A stretch of DNA of 64,000 nucleotides from Paenibacillus urinalis (GTDB taxonomy: Bacteria > Bacillota > Bacilli > Paenibacillales > Paenibacillaceae), in assembly GCF_028747985.1 (NCBI RefSeq), contig NZ_CP118108.1, positions 3,415,501 to 3,479,500 on the forward strand, read 5' to 3'. The notes beneath the pieces are model-generated. The model searched no databases and was not told where the DNA came from. It worked only from the letters and a program-made list of their open reading frames with translations. The position numbers and the translations under genes were made by a program. This document shows positions 1 to 8,172 of the stretch, one piece after another (within the stretch, counting starts at the first letter, position 1; each line of letters opens with the position of its first letter).

Positions 1-501
1 AATATCCAGCTCCCTGCACGTTCGACCTATCTCGGCAAGCGGCTGCATCTGCCCTGTCGAGGTCTCTCCATGCACCATCGCTACGATACCGGGCTTATGC
101 TCATGAATGGCCTCAATCACCGTCTCTGGATCAAACACACCGCCCCACTCTGTCTCGATGTGAACGACGTCTGCCCCGCAGCGCTCCGCAATTTCAACCA
201 GCAGGTGCCCGAATCGGCCATAGATCGGTACCAGCACTTTATCTCCAGGCTGTATAATGCTTACAAGTACAGCTTCGAGTCCGGATCTGGATGTACCGTC
301 TACCGGATAGCTCCACTGGTTATTCGTTTGAAATACATCCCTGACGAGCTCCATTGTTTCATTCATTAAGGACGTAAATTCGGGATCAAATTGACCCAAT
401 ATAGGAAATGACATGGCTCGGAGCACACGCGGATCTACTTCCACGGGCCCTGGCGTCATAATTGTTCGAAGTGAAGGGTTTAGCTCCTTATATTTCTTCA
501 T
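1..501 (-). CDS. pucG: (S)-ureidoglycine-glyoxylate aminotransferase, C-terminus cut by window edge
   Basis: N-terminal 167 codons of a class-V PLP aminotransferase; the gene runs off the left edge. The start ATG at 501 has a GGGGG Shine-Dalgarno seven bases upstream. The protein opens with MTPGPVEVDPRVL, the usual start of the AGXT/PucG group, followed by NNQWSYPVDGTSRSGLEAV, which resembles the cofactor-phosphate binding segment. PucG transfers the amino group of (S)-ureidoglycine, made from allantoate, to glyoxylate. It overlaps the allantoate amidohydrolase stop by 14 bp and is the promoter-distal visible gene of the operon. Without that context it could be called a generic alanine-glyoxylate aminotransferase; the neighbours favour PucG. 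The catalytic lysine lies beyond the window. Confidence 0.85.
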   Translation of the reverse strand, partial: MKKYKELNPSLRTIMTPGPVEVDPRVLRAMSFPILGQFDPEFTSLMNETMELVRDVFQTNNQWSYPVDGTSRSGLEAVLVSIIQPGDKVLVPIYGRFGHLLVEIAERCGADVVHIETEWGGVFDPETVIEAIHEHKPGIVAMVHGETSTGQMQPLAEIGRTCRELDI

Positions 502-1786
502 CTGTCTTCCCCCTGTAGCCATATTGATGCAGCAGCTCAATGAGCACTTTAAATCCTTGGTCAATCTGTTCGCGTGACGTATACTCCAGTGGATTATGAC
601 TGATGCCGTCCTTGCTTGGCACAAAGATCATGGCAACATCGCATATGCTCGCAAAGATTTGAGCATCATGTCCGGCTCCACTTGGCATTTTCCGATAACT
701 GAGCCCTAATCGCTCACATATTTCTACGGTGTTCTCTACCCATGCCGGATTCATTGGCGTCGGTTCAACAGACAGATGCTCCTCTGAACTGGCAATTAGC
801 TCATAAGAATCTGCAATCGTGTGAATTCGTTGTAGGATGAGCTCTGTAAATTCGTTAAGGATAACTTGATCCGTATGTCGGATATCCAATGTAAACTCCA
901 CCGTTCCCGGCACCACATTTACAGCTCCAGGAAATACTTCTACATTGCCTACGGTTGCTACCAGCGGATCCCCATAAGTAATCGCCAGCTTCCTTATTTC
1001 GCTGATCATCTCGGCTGCACCAGCCAGAGCATCCTTCCGATAGGACATCGGTGTCGTGCCTGCATGATTGGCCTCACCTTGAACCGTGATATCAATTCGT
1101 TTCTGCCCAACAATTCCAGTTACGACGCCAATGGATGTATTCGTTCGCTCCAGTACTGAACCCTGTTCGATGTGAAGCTCCACATAACCGGCAGGTGCCT
1201 GAATTTCAGAAGTATGACCTGAATCAGGACCAAATCCCGCCGCTTCAGCAGCCTGCTGCAATGTGATTCCTTCTGCATCTTTAAGCCCTCCGGCTGCAGC
1301 CCAGCTGCTAAGCCCTGTGACGCTCCTTGATCCCCAAAAAGCAAAAGGAAATCGGCTGCCCTCTTCTTCACTGAGTGATAAGGCAACCAGCGAACGACTT
1401 GGTTCTCCGTAGGTTTCTTTCAAATACAATAATGCAGCTATACCTGCTGCGACACCCAGCGCACCATCAAACTTGCCGCCAGATTGAACCGTATCAATAT
1501 GAGAGCCTGTATACAGCGGAGCATCATTCCCTGTTCCCTGAAGGCATCCATATAGATTGCCCGCTTCATCAAATGAAACGCCCAGCCCTCGTTCCTGCAT
1601 GAATGCCGCCAAATGATGCTGGGCTCTCAGCCAGGCGGGAGAGTACAGCAGTCTGGTGCACCCCCCCGCCTCACTGGCGGACATTTCTTCGAGATCATCC
1701 AGCAGTTTATGTAGAAGAGTTGAATATGCCTCGAACGCTTCGTCTTGAAGCAGCGGCATTGATGTAATATCAGCGGAATCAGGCAT
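488..1786 (-). CDS. pucF: allantoate amidohydrolase, M20 family
   Basis: 432-residue M20/M28-type amidohydrolase that hydrolyses allantoate to ureidoglycine with release of ammonia and CO2. Visible metal-site motifs are TGSHIDTVQSGGKFDG near residues 93-108, SEEEGSRF near 139-146, HIEQG near 205 and AGHDAQIF near 370, the pattern of the AllC/HyuC/beta-ureidopropionase group. The dimerisation lid lies in the middle third. The start ATG at 1786 has a GGGGGAGA Shine-Dalgarno. The first 8 bp overlap the end of the allantoinase gene, and the last 14 bp overlap pucG, so translation is probably coupled. N-carbamoyl-L-amino-acid hydrolase would look similar; the position between allantoinase and the PucG aminotransferase decides the call. 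Confidence 0.9.
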   Translation of the reverse strand: MPDSADITSMPLLQDEAFEAYSTLLHKLLDDLEEMSASEAGGCTRLLYSPAWLRAQHHLAAFMQERGLGVSFDEAGNLYGCLQGTGNDAPLYTGSHIDTVQSGGKFDGALGVAAGIAALLYLKETYGEPSRSLVALSLSEEEGSRFPFAFWGSRSVTGLSSWAAAGGLKDAEGITLQQAAEAAGFGPDSGHTSEIQAPAGYVELHIEQGSVLERTNTSIGVVTGIVGQKRIDITVQGEANHAGTTPMSYRKDALAGAAEMISEIRKLAITYGDPLVATVGNVEVFPGAVNVVPGTVEFTLDIRHTDQVILNEFTELILQRIHTIADSYELIASSEEHLSVEPTPMNPAWVENTVEICERLGLSYRKMPSGAGHDAQIFASICDVAMIFVPSKDGISHNPLEYTSREQIDQGFKVLIELLHQYGYRGKTDEEI

Positions 1787-3191
1787 ACCTATCTCCCCCT
1801 TTGCTTGCTAATGTCGTCCTTACTCCAGCCGCAATGAATCTTCCCGGCTTCTGCTCTATTAATCCTGTAACATCATTGTAGACGAGAATGCCGCGGCTGA
1901 ATGTACCTTTAATTCTACATGAGAAGCTTCTGTTCATATAGGGCGACTGCGGATGCCTGTACCGAATATCCTGTTCGGTAAGGACATAACCTTGATTAAA
2001 ATCAATGATCGCGAAGTCTGCATCCTTGCCGATCTGTATTTCACCCTTGGTTCCAGCGAGTCCGAACCTTTTTGCCGGATTTGCTGAGAGCAATCTTGCC
2101 ATCGTCGTCAGCGGAATACCTCTCTTCACGTACCCTTCATCGAGCATTAGTAGTAACGTGCTCTGGGCACCAGCAATACCTCCCCATATCTCAAAGAAGT
2201 TATCGGTTTCTTTCATAGATGGCAGGCACGGTGAATGATCCGAGGCAATGAGATCAATCTGTTCATCTTCTATCGCTTCCCACAGCTGTTCCTGCTCGAT
2301 TAAGTTTCGCAGCGGTGGTGCGCACTTCGCAATGGCTCCAAGCTCAAGCACGTCCTCCTCGGTTAATACCAGGTAATGGGGACATGTCTCTACCGTGACA
2401 TCCAGCCCGTCTATCTTGGCCGTCTGTATTAGCTCAACGGCTCGCCGGGTGCTGATATGTACAAAGTGAAGTGGACATCCGGTCTCTTTGGCATACACAA
2501 GAGCTCTTTGAACAGCTTCGATCTCCGCTTCTGGTGGACGCGAGTCCAAGTAATCCCTAGCACTGACATGCCCCCGCGATTGCTTGGCATAAGATAATGC
2601 GCTCGTCATCTCATCACTCTCTGCATGAAGTGCCAGCACTCCTCCGATCTCGGCAATGCGTTCCATCCCCTTAATCAGCGTCTGATCATTCGCTCGTGTA
2701 AAGATTTCTTCTCCTTCTCCACCTGGCTCAGACATAAAAGCCTTGAAGCCGGCTGCACCCGCGTCCGCAAGAGGTGCCAGCTCTTCGAGATTATCTTGAA
2801 CCAGCCCTCCCCAAAATGCATAATCCACATAGCTGTGACCCTTCGCCCGCGCCCCCTTCATCTCCCAGCCGCGCATCGTTGTCGTCGGAGGCACACCATT
2901 GAGCGGCATATCAATATAGGTTGTAATCCCCCCCACAGCCAGGGATGCAGAGCCTGTCTCGAATCCTTCCCATGAATCCAGTCCCGGTTCATTAAAATGG
3001 ACATGCGCATCAATAGCTCCCGGCATAACGACAAGGTCCGTTGCGTCATATATCGTCGTATCCCCATCTGGAATCAGTTGTGGCTCAATCGCAACAATGA
3101 CACCTTCATTAATGCCGATATCCATTTTCTCTACTCCATGCGGCAAGACGATATGACCGCCTTGGATAATGACCTCATAATTTGATTTCAT
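1779..3191 (-). CDS. pucH: allantoinase
   Basis: 470-residue cyclic amidohydrolase that opens the hydantoin ring of allantoin to give allantoate. Binuclear-metal motifs of the dihydroorotase/allantoinase family are visible: DAHVHFNEPG at residues 61-70, the bridging-lysine segment GFKAFMSEPG near 148-157, HAESD near 190, HISTRRA near 245 and IASDHSPC near 316. Length fits bacterial AllB/PucH. The start ATG at 3191 follows an AGGGAGGG site. It sits 60 bp downstream of the HIU hydrolase gene and overlaps pucF by 8 bp. D-hydantoinase or dihydropyrimidinase are alternatives by family, but the surrounding urate pathway makes allantoinase the clear reading. Confidence 0.92.
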   Translation of the reverse strand: MKSNYEVIIQGGHIVLPHGVEKMDIGINEGVIVAIEPQLIPDGDTTIYDATDLVVMPGAIDAHVHFNEPGLDSWEGFETGSASLAVGGITTYIDMPLNGVPPTTTMRGWEMKGARAKGHSYVDYAFWGGLVQDNLEELAPLADAGAAGFKAFMSEPGGEGEEIFTRANDQTLIKGMERIAEIGGVLALHAESDEMTSALSYAKQSRGHVSARDYLDSRPPEAEIEAVQRALVYAKETGCPLHFVHISTRRAVELIQTAKIDGLDVTVETCPHYLVLTEEDVLELGAIAKCAPPLRNLIEQEQLWEAIEDEQIDLIASDHSPCLPSMKETDNFFEIWGGIAGAQSTLLLMLDEGYVKRGIPLTTMARLLSANPAKRFGLAGTKGEIQIGKDADFAIIDFNQGYVLTEQDIRYRHPQSPYMNRSFSCRIKGTFSRGILVYNDVTGLIEQKPGRFIAAGVRTTLASKGGDRYA

Positions 3192-3251
3192 CAGAAGCCC
3201 TCCCTTGTAGACGCATAGCTTATCTATAGCTGAGGCATCTGCGTTCTTATA

Positions 3252-3608
3252 CTAACTCCCTCTATAAGTGCTGTAGCCTCCAGGTGCAACCAGCAGTGGA
3301 ACATGATAATGCTCCTCATCGTTTGCGACGTCGAATCGCAGCGGGATCACATCCCAGATTGAGCGGATTCCCGTTTCATTCAAAAACGATTCAAAATACT
3401 CCCCTGCATGAAACCGCAGCTCATAAGTTCCGGTTGTCAGCTCTCCCTCGAGAAAGGGAGCATCGAGTCTTCCGTCGTCATTCGTTTGAGCGGATGCTAA
3501 ATACTTCGCCTCACCTGTACTCTCAATGAAATACAGCTCAACCTTCATACTTCTTCCCGGTATACCTCTGCTTGTGTCCAACACATGGGTCGTCAGTTTA
3601 CCCGCCAT
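3252..3608 (-). CDS. pucM: 5-hydroxyisourate hydrolase (transthyretin-like)
   Basis: 118-residue transthyretin-related protein. It carries the two family signatures: N-terminal LTTHVLDTSRGIPG (residues 5-18, with His8) and the C-terminal tetrapeptide YRGS that marks HIU hydrolase rather than vertebrate transthyretin. It hydrolyses 5-hydroxyisourate, the product of uricase, to OHCU. The start ATG shares one base with the uricase stop (TAATG at 3606-3610), a strong sign of translational coupling with the enzyme that makes its substrate. No signal peptide is visible, so it acts in the cytoplasm. Confidence 0.95.
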   Translation of the reverse strand: MAGKLTTHVLDTSRGIPGRSMKVELYFIESTGEAKYLASAQTNDDGRLDAPFLEGELTTGTYELRFHAGEYFESFLNETGIRSIWDVIPLRFDVANDEEHYHVPLLVAPGGYSTYRGS

Positions 3609-4591
3609 TATATACTTCCTGCTTCTTGAGGCTTGTTCTCATAAGCAGCAAGGTCCTCCTGCGTCATCGAGAAGCCTTGGAAGCCATAAGGTGGACGCGG
3701 TTCAGTAAATACGGAGCCCGGACCTTCATCTACAGTTTCTACGATCGTTTCCCACGTACGGTTGCTGGACTCAAACGATACTTCCTCCAGCTGACTGAAG
3801 TTTTTCAGAATACGAAGGCCGATCAGATATATTAGATATTGAATGGATGGAGAGTTATTCTCATGAAACACGGTTGCTGCAATATCGCGGATCTGTTCTG
3901 CATCAACGTAGCTGTCACGGGTATCATCAAGTCCGTCTGCCGGATTCTTGTATTTCCAATGGATATCGAGGAAGATAAACAGCGGTCTGTCAGAGGTTTC
4001 AGGTAAAGTTGTATATTCATCGCGGACAAAACCTGCGAATCCGCTGCCTTTCACTTTAATCAGGCGCAGATTCTTGACACTGCTCTGGGCATAGGATAAT
4101 TCGATATTCTCGCCGCATCGCTCTACTTCTACAATCGCTCCTGCACTTTCGTTGTGGGAGTACTTGAAGACAAGATTGCTCGGGATATTGCCATCAGGAG
4201 AGCCAACCTGGATATTTTCGAATGGCACTTGTGTAGCGTTCATGCGTACTCCGGTCATCTGCGGGTAGGTTTCAATAAAACGGCGGCTTGCATACTCCAA
4301 AAATCCTTCTACCGTTGCTCCGGTATAGTGAGCTGCATGTCTTAATATGAAATTTTTCATCGAATCCGTTGCAACAACAAGGGAATTGTCGCCCTCTGTA
4401 AAGGAGGTTAGAAAATCCTCCCCTTTCACCGCGACTTTAATATTCATACCGAACAGCACATTCTCTCTGCCGCGAAAAGGAGATTCCGGAATGACCGTTA
4501 TCCCTGTGAGTGGTTTAGCATAAGAACGGAACACCCACACATCTCCCTTGCCGTAATACATTGTTCTGGAATCCAGCTGGTCTCTTGTCAT
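3608..4591 (-). CDS. pucL: uricase (urate oxidase)
   Basis: Cofactor-free urate oxidase that converts urate and O2 to 5-hydroxyisourate and H2O2. Conserved blocks visible are MYYGKGDVWVFRSYAKPLTG near the N-terminus, ATDSMKNFILRHA and the late IFLDIHWKYKN segment. I place the start at 4591 (327 residues) because GGAGAGG lies just before it. The open frame extends 13 codons upstream to 4630, but those codons overlap the preceding gene and lack a good ribosome site. In Bacillus subtilis the OHCU decarboxylase and uricase are fused in one PucL protein; here they are two genes in different reading frames, separated by only 5 bp. Confidence 0.93.
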   Translation of the reverse strand: MTRDQLDSRTMYYGKGDVWVFRSYAKPLTGITVIPESPFRGRENVLFGMNIKVAVKGEDFLTSFTEGDNSLVVATDSMKNFILRHAAHYTGATVEGFLEYASRRFIETYPQMTGVRMNATQVPFENIQVGSPDGNIPSNLVFKYSHNESAGAIVEVERCGENIELSYAQSSVKNLRLIKVKGSGFAGFVRDEYTTLPETSDRPLFIFLDIHWKYKNPADGLDDTRDSYVDAEQIRDIAATVFHENNSPSIQYLIYLIGLRILKNFSQLEEVSFESSNRTWETIVETVDEGPGSVFTEPRPPYGFQGFSMTQEDLAAYENKPQEAGSI

Positions 4592-4596
4592 ATTGA

Positions 4597-5115
4597 TTAC
4601 CTCTCCTCTTCCATATGTTCTAACATCCATGCTTCAAGCCGATACCAGCTGATACGATATACTTCACGGAGGGCTGTCTCAAACTCCGTCTCATAGCTGT
4701 GATGGACTCGCTCCTTAATCGCTGCGATAATCTCGTCAGAGGATTTCCCCTTCACCGCGATAATGAATGGGAACTTGAAGGTCTGCGTATACTTCCGGTT
4801 CAATTCAGACAGTACACTATGTTGTACCTCTGATAAGGCTTGGAGCCCGGCGCCGGCTTGTTCTTGGACAGAATGACTGCTCATCGCGATTCTGGCTCCC
4901 AAATCCGGATGTTCTCGCAGAAGGATCAGTTTCCGTTCCGTATCTGCTGATTCGACGACACTTTTCATTTGTTCGTGCAGCTGAGCCATAGATGTGAATG
5001 GCTTCTTACTGTACGCCTCTTCTGCAACCCAAGACGAATGTTCGAATAACGTGCCGAAGGCTTCTGTGAATTGTTCCTTGGAATAAGAGTTAACATCATC
5101 AATTGATAATTTCAG
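4597..5115 (-). CDS. uraD: OHCU decarboxylase with probable CTG start
   Basis: 172-residue 2-oxo-4-hydroxy-4-carboxy-5-ureidoimidazoline decarboxylase, which gives (S)-allantoin. Motifs are FEHSSWVAEEA near residues 24-34 and HPDLGARIA at 69-77, the latter carrying the catalytic histidine. The first in-frame ATG (4989) would lose the conserved EHSSWVAEEA block. The frame opens after a TGA at 5122-5124, and the only plausible start in that interval is CTG at 5113-5115, placed nine bases after a strong GGAGG. I therefore call a CTG start. It is the first gene of the puc operon behind the promoter at 5149-5178. The gene corresponds to the N-terminal half of B. subtilis PucL. Confidence 0.88.
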   Translation of the reverse strand: MKLSIDDVNSYSKEQFTEAFGTLFEHSSWVAEEAYSKKPFTSMAQLHEQMKSVVESADTERKLILLREHPDLGARIAMSSHSVQEQAGAGLQALSEVQHSVLSELNRKYTQTFKFPFIIAVKGKSSDEIIAAIKERVHHSYETEFETALREVYRISWYRLEAWMLEHMEEER

Positions 5116-5148
5116 AAAGAATCACCTCCGGATCGAATGTATAAGAGC

Positions 5149-5178
5149 ATTGTAGTGTGGGGAGAGAATATATGACAA
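5149..5178 (-). promoter_or_regulatory. sigma-A-type promoter of the urate operon
   Basis: On the minus strand TTGTCA (5173-5178) and TACAAT (5149-5154) are separated by 18 bp, each five of six to the vegetative consensus. The site lies about 35 bp upstream of the OHCU decarboxylase start and downstream of the pucR stop, so it can drive uraD-pucL-pucM-pucH-pucF-pucG. Confidence 0.6.
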
Positions 5179-5267
5179 TATAAATCACGCCGATTTGTTA
5201 TATAAAATAACGCAAGCCATTTCCTTTGTGTCTCGTGCACGTATGGATTGTTACATTTACACAACAA

Positions 5268-6875
5268 TTACTTATGCACTCCCTGATCCTGAAGAAATTT
5301 GCGGAAGGTAAAAACAAGCTTAAGCTTAAGCAGATCATTCGATTTTTTGAAATCCATTTGCAGCAGACTGCTTATTTTATCCATTCGATAAGTCACGGTG
5401 TTGCGGTGCACAAAGAGCTGCTTCGCAGCCTCATTGATCAGTCCGTCATTTTCAATAAAGGCTTCAAGCGTGTTCATTAGCACCTGTGTCGGATCTCCAT
5501 CCTTCACTAATAGAGGCTCAAGTACTTTGTTACAATATGTTTCCATGATGGATTCAGGAACGTGCTGAAACACATAGGCGAATTCCAGCATCTCAAATTG
5601 CAGCGCTGTATCCTTCATTCCGAACCGGCTAGCGATGGCCCGTGTATCCAGGCACTCCTGGAATGCTTCACGCAGTGATTTGGGTTCATGCTTCATCTTG
5701 CTTATCCAGAACCTTGGCCCAACGCCCCCTGTCTTCCTTCCTCCGATCAAATCCTCAAATCGCGAAGTCAAGAATCGCGAGAGCTCTTCACCGTAATCTT
5801 TGTCAGCCGGACATGCGTAGATGGACAGAATTCCTTCATCCATCTGAATATGATGCGATGCAGTCAGCTGCATCATCGGATTATACTGAAGCTCCCGATG
5901 CACCTGCTTGATCAGCTTCCCTTCTGTGTAACCCTCCGACTCGATTGTCGTCAGCACACATTGGTATGTCCCGGAATCCTGAAACAATTGAACTCCCAGC
6001 CCCTCCGACCTGCGTATGAGCTCCTCACAGCCCAGCTTACGATCCAGATACTGCTTCACAATCACTCTAATTTCATCTTGAACCGTCGGGTTAATGTGCT
6101 CCCGATAAGTCATATCCATATAAAATGCGAGCACCTCCGACGCCTGCTGAAACAACTCCTCCTCAGCCTTAAGTCCGTACGCACCATCTGTATAAATTAA
6201 CAAGAATCCGTAATCCTCATCCTTTTGCATCACAGGCACTCGATAACAGCTTCCGTGATCCCATTTGACACGATGCATGACATTTTTGAAGGGCCAGCCC
6301 TGCTGAATATTCGTGTCCCTCATTTCCTCGCTAACATACAGCATATGCCCCCGGGAACCGATCACCGCAATAGGGTAGTTCAGAACGGCAGCCAATTTTG
6401 AGAAAACATCGTTCTTCTGATCCTGCTCAAGCGCAAACTGCATGAGCCGCTTTTGTTTGTTTACAACCGTCTCCAGTGTTCGTGTATTCCGTTCATATTC
6501 AGCCTTAAACAAGGCGTTCATCTGATCTGAAAATGTAAATTGAAAAGGCAGTTCAAGCAGCGGCAGCTGAAGCGCATCCGCTTCCTCAATGATCTGTGCA
6601 GGGATGTTCTGCCAGAATCTTCCCAGCTTCACACCGAGTCCAGCGCAGCCTCGTTCATTCAAGCGGCGCAGCAGTTTAACCGCATCATCTTCGCTATCCT
6701 TCATGACAAAAGCGGTAGTAAACAACATCTCGCCAGATTTGATCCAATCTGCAATATCAGGTGCATCCATGACATTCACTGACTTCAGTGTACGCATGGT
6801 CCCTTCAGCACCCGCAACAAGCTTTGCTTCCGAAAGCGGATATATGGATAAGGCTTCTTTTACCGTTAACTGCAT
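5268..6875 (-). CDS. pucR: PucR-family purine catabolism regulator
   Basis: 535-residue transcription factor of PucR architecture: N-terminal PucR sensory domain (about residues 5-125, starting LTVKEALSIYPLSEAKLVAG), a central GGDEF-like CdaR-type region, and a C-terminal helix-turn-helix of PucR/CdaR type around residues 475-530 (INEAAKQLFVHRNTVTYRMD). In B. subtilis PucR activates puc genes in response to allantoin-type intermediates and limiting nitrogen. Here it lies directly upstream of the urate operon on the same strand with its own Shine-Dalgarno (AAGAGGTG) and a 152-bp gap before the operon start. The upstream region has a near-match to the PucR box (see 6915-6927), suggesting autoregulation; that is inference. 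Confidence 0.9.
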   Translation of the reverse strand: MQLTVKEALSIYPLSEAKLVAGAEGTMRTLKSVNVMDAPDIADWIKSGEMLFTTAFVMKDSEDDAVKLLRRLNERGCAGLGVKLGRFWQNIPAQIIEEADALQLPLLELPFQFTFSDQMNALFKAEYERNTRTLETVVNKQKRLMQFALEQDQKNDVFSKLAAVLNYPIAVIGSRGHMLYVSEEMRDTNIQQGWPFKNVMHRVKWDHGSCYRVPVMQKDEDYGFLLIYTDGAYGLKAEEELFQQASEVLAFYMDMTYREHINPTVQDEIRVIVKQYLDRKLGCEELIRRSEGLGVQLFQDSGTYQCVLTTIESEGYTEGKLIKQVHRELQYNPMMQLTASHHIQMDEGILSIYACPADKDYGEELSRFLTSRFEDLIGGRKTGGVGPRFWISKMKHEPKSLREAFQECLDTRAIASRFGMKDTALQFEMLEFAYVFQHVPESIMETYCNKVLEPLLVKDGDPTQVLMNTLEAFIENDGLINEAAKQLFVHRNTVTYRMDKISSLLQMDFKKSNDLLKLKLVFTFRKFLQDQGVHK

Positions 6876-6991
6876 TGGAACACACCTCTTTCATATCTAA
6901 CATCTTATGTAATGTTAAACCAAGTATTGTTAACTATTATAACATCAAAATGCAATTTGGGAATATACAACAAAAAATATTTTTCTTCAAT

Positions 6992-7028
6992 AAAAAAGAA
7001 CGACCCTCATCCACATCTAGAGTCGTTC
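6992..7028 (-). terminator. intrinsic terminator after the DUF606 pair
   Basis: Inverted repeat GAACGAC/GTCGTTC (6998-7004 and 7022-7028) followed on the minus strand by a run of T residues. It lies downstream of the gene ending at 7069 and isolates it from pucR. Confidence 0.65.
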
Positions 7029-7068
7029 CTGTTCTATATTTATTTTGTTGTCAATGATTACAGAACTG

Positions 7069-7539
7069 TTATTCTGCTGTTCTGCCCCTCTTCTTGTCAC
7101 CCAGACGCTCACCGTATTTAAATACCAGGATCCCGCCAACAATGACAAGAACACCGACCAATTTATTTACTGATAAATCGATCTTTTCCAGTCCAAACAG
7201 TCCCAAGGAATCAAACAGCACGGCAAAGCCTAGCTGAGCAGTGAGTGTAATCGAGGTTGAGAAGGTCGGACCGAGCAGCTTAATGCCCTGCATGAGGCTA
7301 TACACAACCGCTACTCCAATCATACCGCTGAACCAATACCACAGCTTCATATGCTGCAGCTGGAACGTATCTGCTCCCTCGAAGAGGAGGCTGGCTGTCA
7401 AGGCAGCTACTGCTCCGAGTCCCAATACAATGGTTGTGGTCAGCCAAGAGCCGGTATGCTCGTTCATTTTGCTATTGAAGATGACCTGCAGACTTACGAA
7501 TGCTCCAGCAACCAGCGCCAATATAATCCCAAGTGCCAT
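7069..7539 (-). CDS. DMT-superfamily small transporter (DUF606/YdcZ)
   Basis: 156-residue integral membrane protein with about five predicted hydrophobic helices, of the DUF606 (YdcZ) branch of the drug/metabolite transporter superfamily. Typical segments are MALGIILALVAGAFVSLQVIFNSK split over residues 1-24 and TSITLTAQLGFAVLFDSLGLFG near 95-116. A short basic tail follows the last helix. It is the second gene of a tandem pair of half-size relatives 21 bp apart, an arrangement often found for DUF606 proteins, which probably form hetero-oligomers. Substrate unknown; nothing nearby decides it. Confidence 0.8.
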   Translation of the reverse strand: MALGIILALVAGAFVSLQVIFNSKMNEHTGSWLTTTIVLGLGAVAALTASLLFEGADTFQLQHMKLWYWFSGMIGVAVVYSLMQGIKLLGPTFSTSITLTAQLGFAVLFDSLGLFGLEKIDLSVNKLVGVLVIVGGILVFKYGERLGDKKRGRTAE

Positions 7540-7560
7540 AATAATATATTCCTTTCTGCT

Positions 7561-7986
7561 CTACAGTTTTAATATAATGACACCCGATATCATCATTGCG
7601 ATGCCAATTAAGCCGGGAAGGGTGATCTTCCGTTTCATGACACCAAACCACCCGTTGGTATCAATAAGATAAGTCAGGCTAAGCTGTGCAATCAGCAGTG
7701 CGGATATGGTTAATGTTACTCCCACCTGCTGAATGGCCGAAACTTCACTAAAAATGATAATGGCTCCCATTGCTCCACCCGTTATATAGAGCGGCTTCAC
7801 ATTCTTCAGCTCTTTCCAGCTTCGATCGCGAACAAGCATGAGAATAAACAATGCTAAAATAAATCCGGTCAGCTGTGTTATGGTCGCAGCCTGCCAGGTC
7901 CCTACATCTGAGCTGATCTTTGCATTGGCGATTCCTTGCAGTGTAATACAGGCTCCTCCCAATGCTGCATATAAAATACCTTTCAC
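7561..7986 (-). CDS. DMT-superfamily small transporter (DUF606/YdcZ), first of pair
   Basis: 141-residue membrane protein of the same DUF606 family as its downstream neighbour, with the matching region ISALLIAQLSLTYLIDTNGWFG and a final helix LIGIAMMISGVIIL. I choose GTG at 7986 because AGGGG precedes it and the protein then starts VKGILYAALGGACITLQG, aligning with the start of the paired protein. The open frame continues to 8055 but adds a hydrophilic, basic stretch untypical of the family. Substrate cannot be assigned. Confidence 0.75.
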   Translation of the reverse strand: MKGILYAALGGACITLQGIANAKISSDVGTWQAATITQLTGFILALFILMLVRDRSWKELKNVKPLYITGGAMGAIIIFSEVSAIQQVGVTLTISALLIAQLSLTYLIDTNGWFGVMKRKITLPGLIGIAMMISGVIILKL

Positions 7987-8091
7987 TTGCGGTGTTCCCC
8001 TTTCTGCGTTACGTCGCTTACTTCGTTGAATCAGACTGTTATTATTAAATAACACGATGAAGCATTAGAAAAGGACATATGTCCTCAAAAA

Positions 8092-8146
8092 TAAAAAAAA
8101 CACGGATAACCGTATCGTCTCTAGGATACCGTTATCCGTGTTTTTT
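8092..8146 (-). terminator. strong bidirectional terminator
   Basis: An 18-bp stem with one mismatch (8099-8116 with 8125-8142), an 8-base loop, eight A before it and six T after it. It ends the cnt-like operon on the minus strand. Confidence 0.9.
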
Positions 8147-8172
8147 GAATCCTATATATCGAGCTTCTTTCT

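Noticed and set aside
5688..6200. 170-codon plus-strand frame opposite pucR
   Set aside because: It lies wholly within the well-supported pucR gene, has no ribosome site and no family features.
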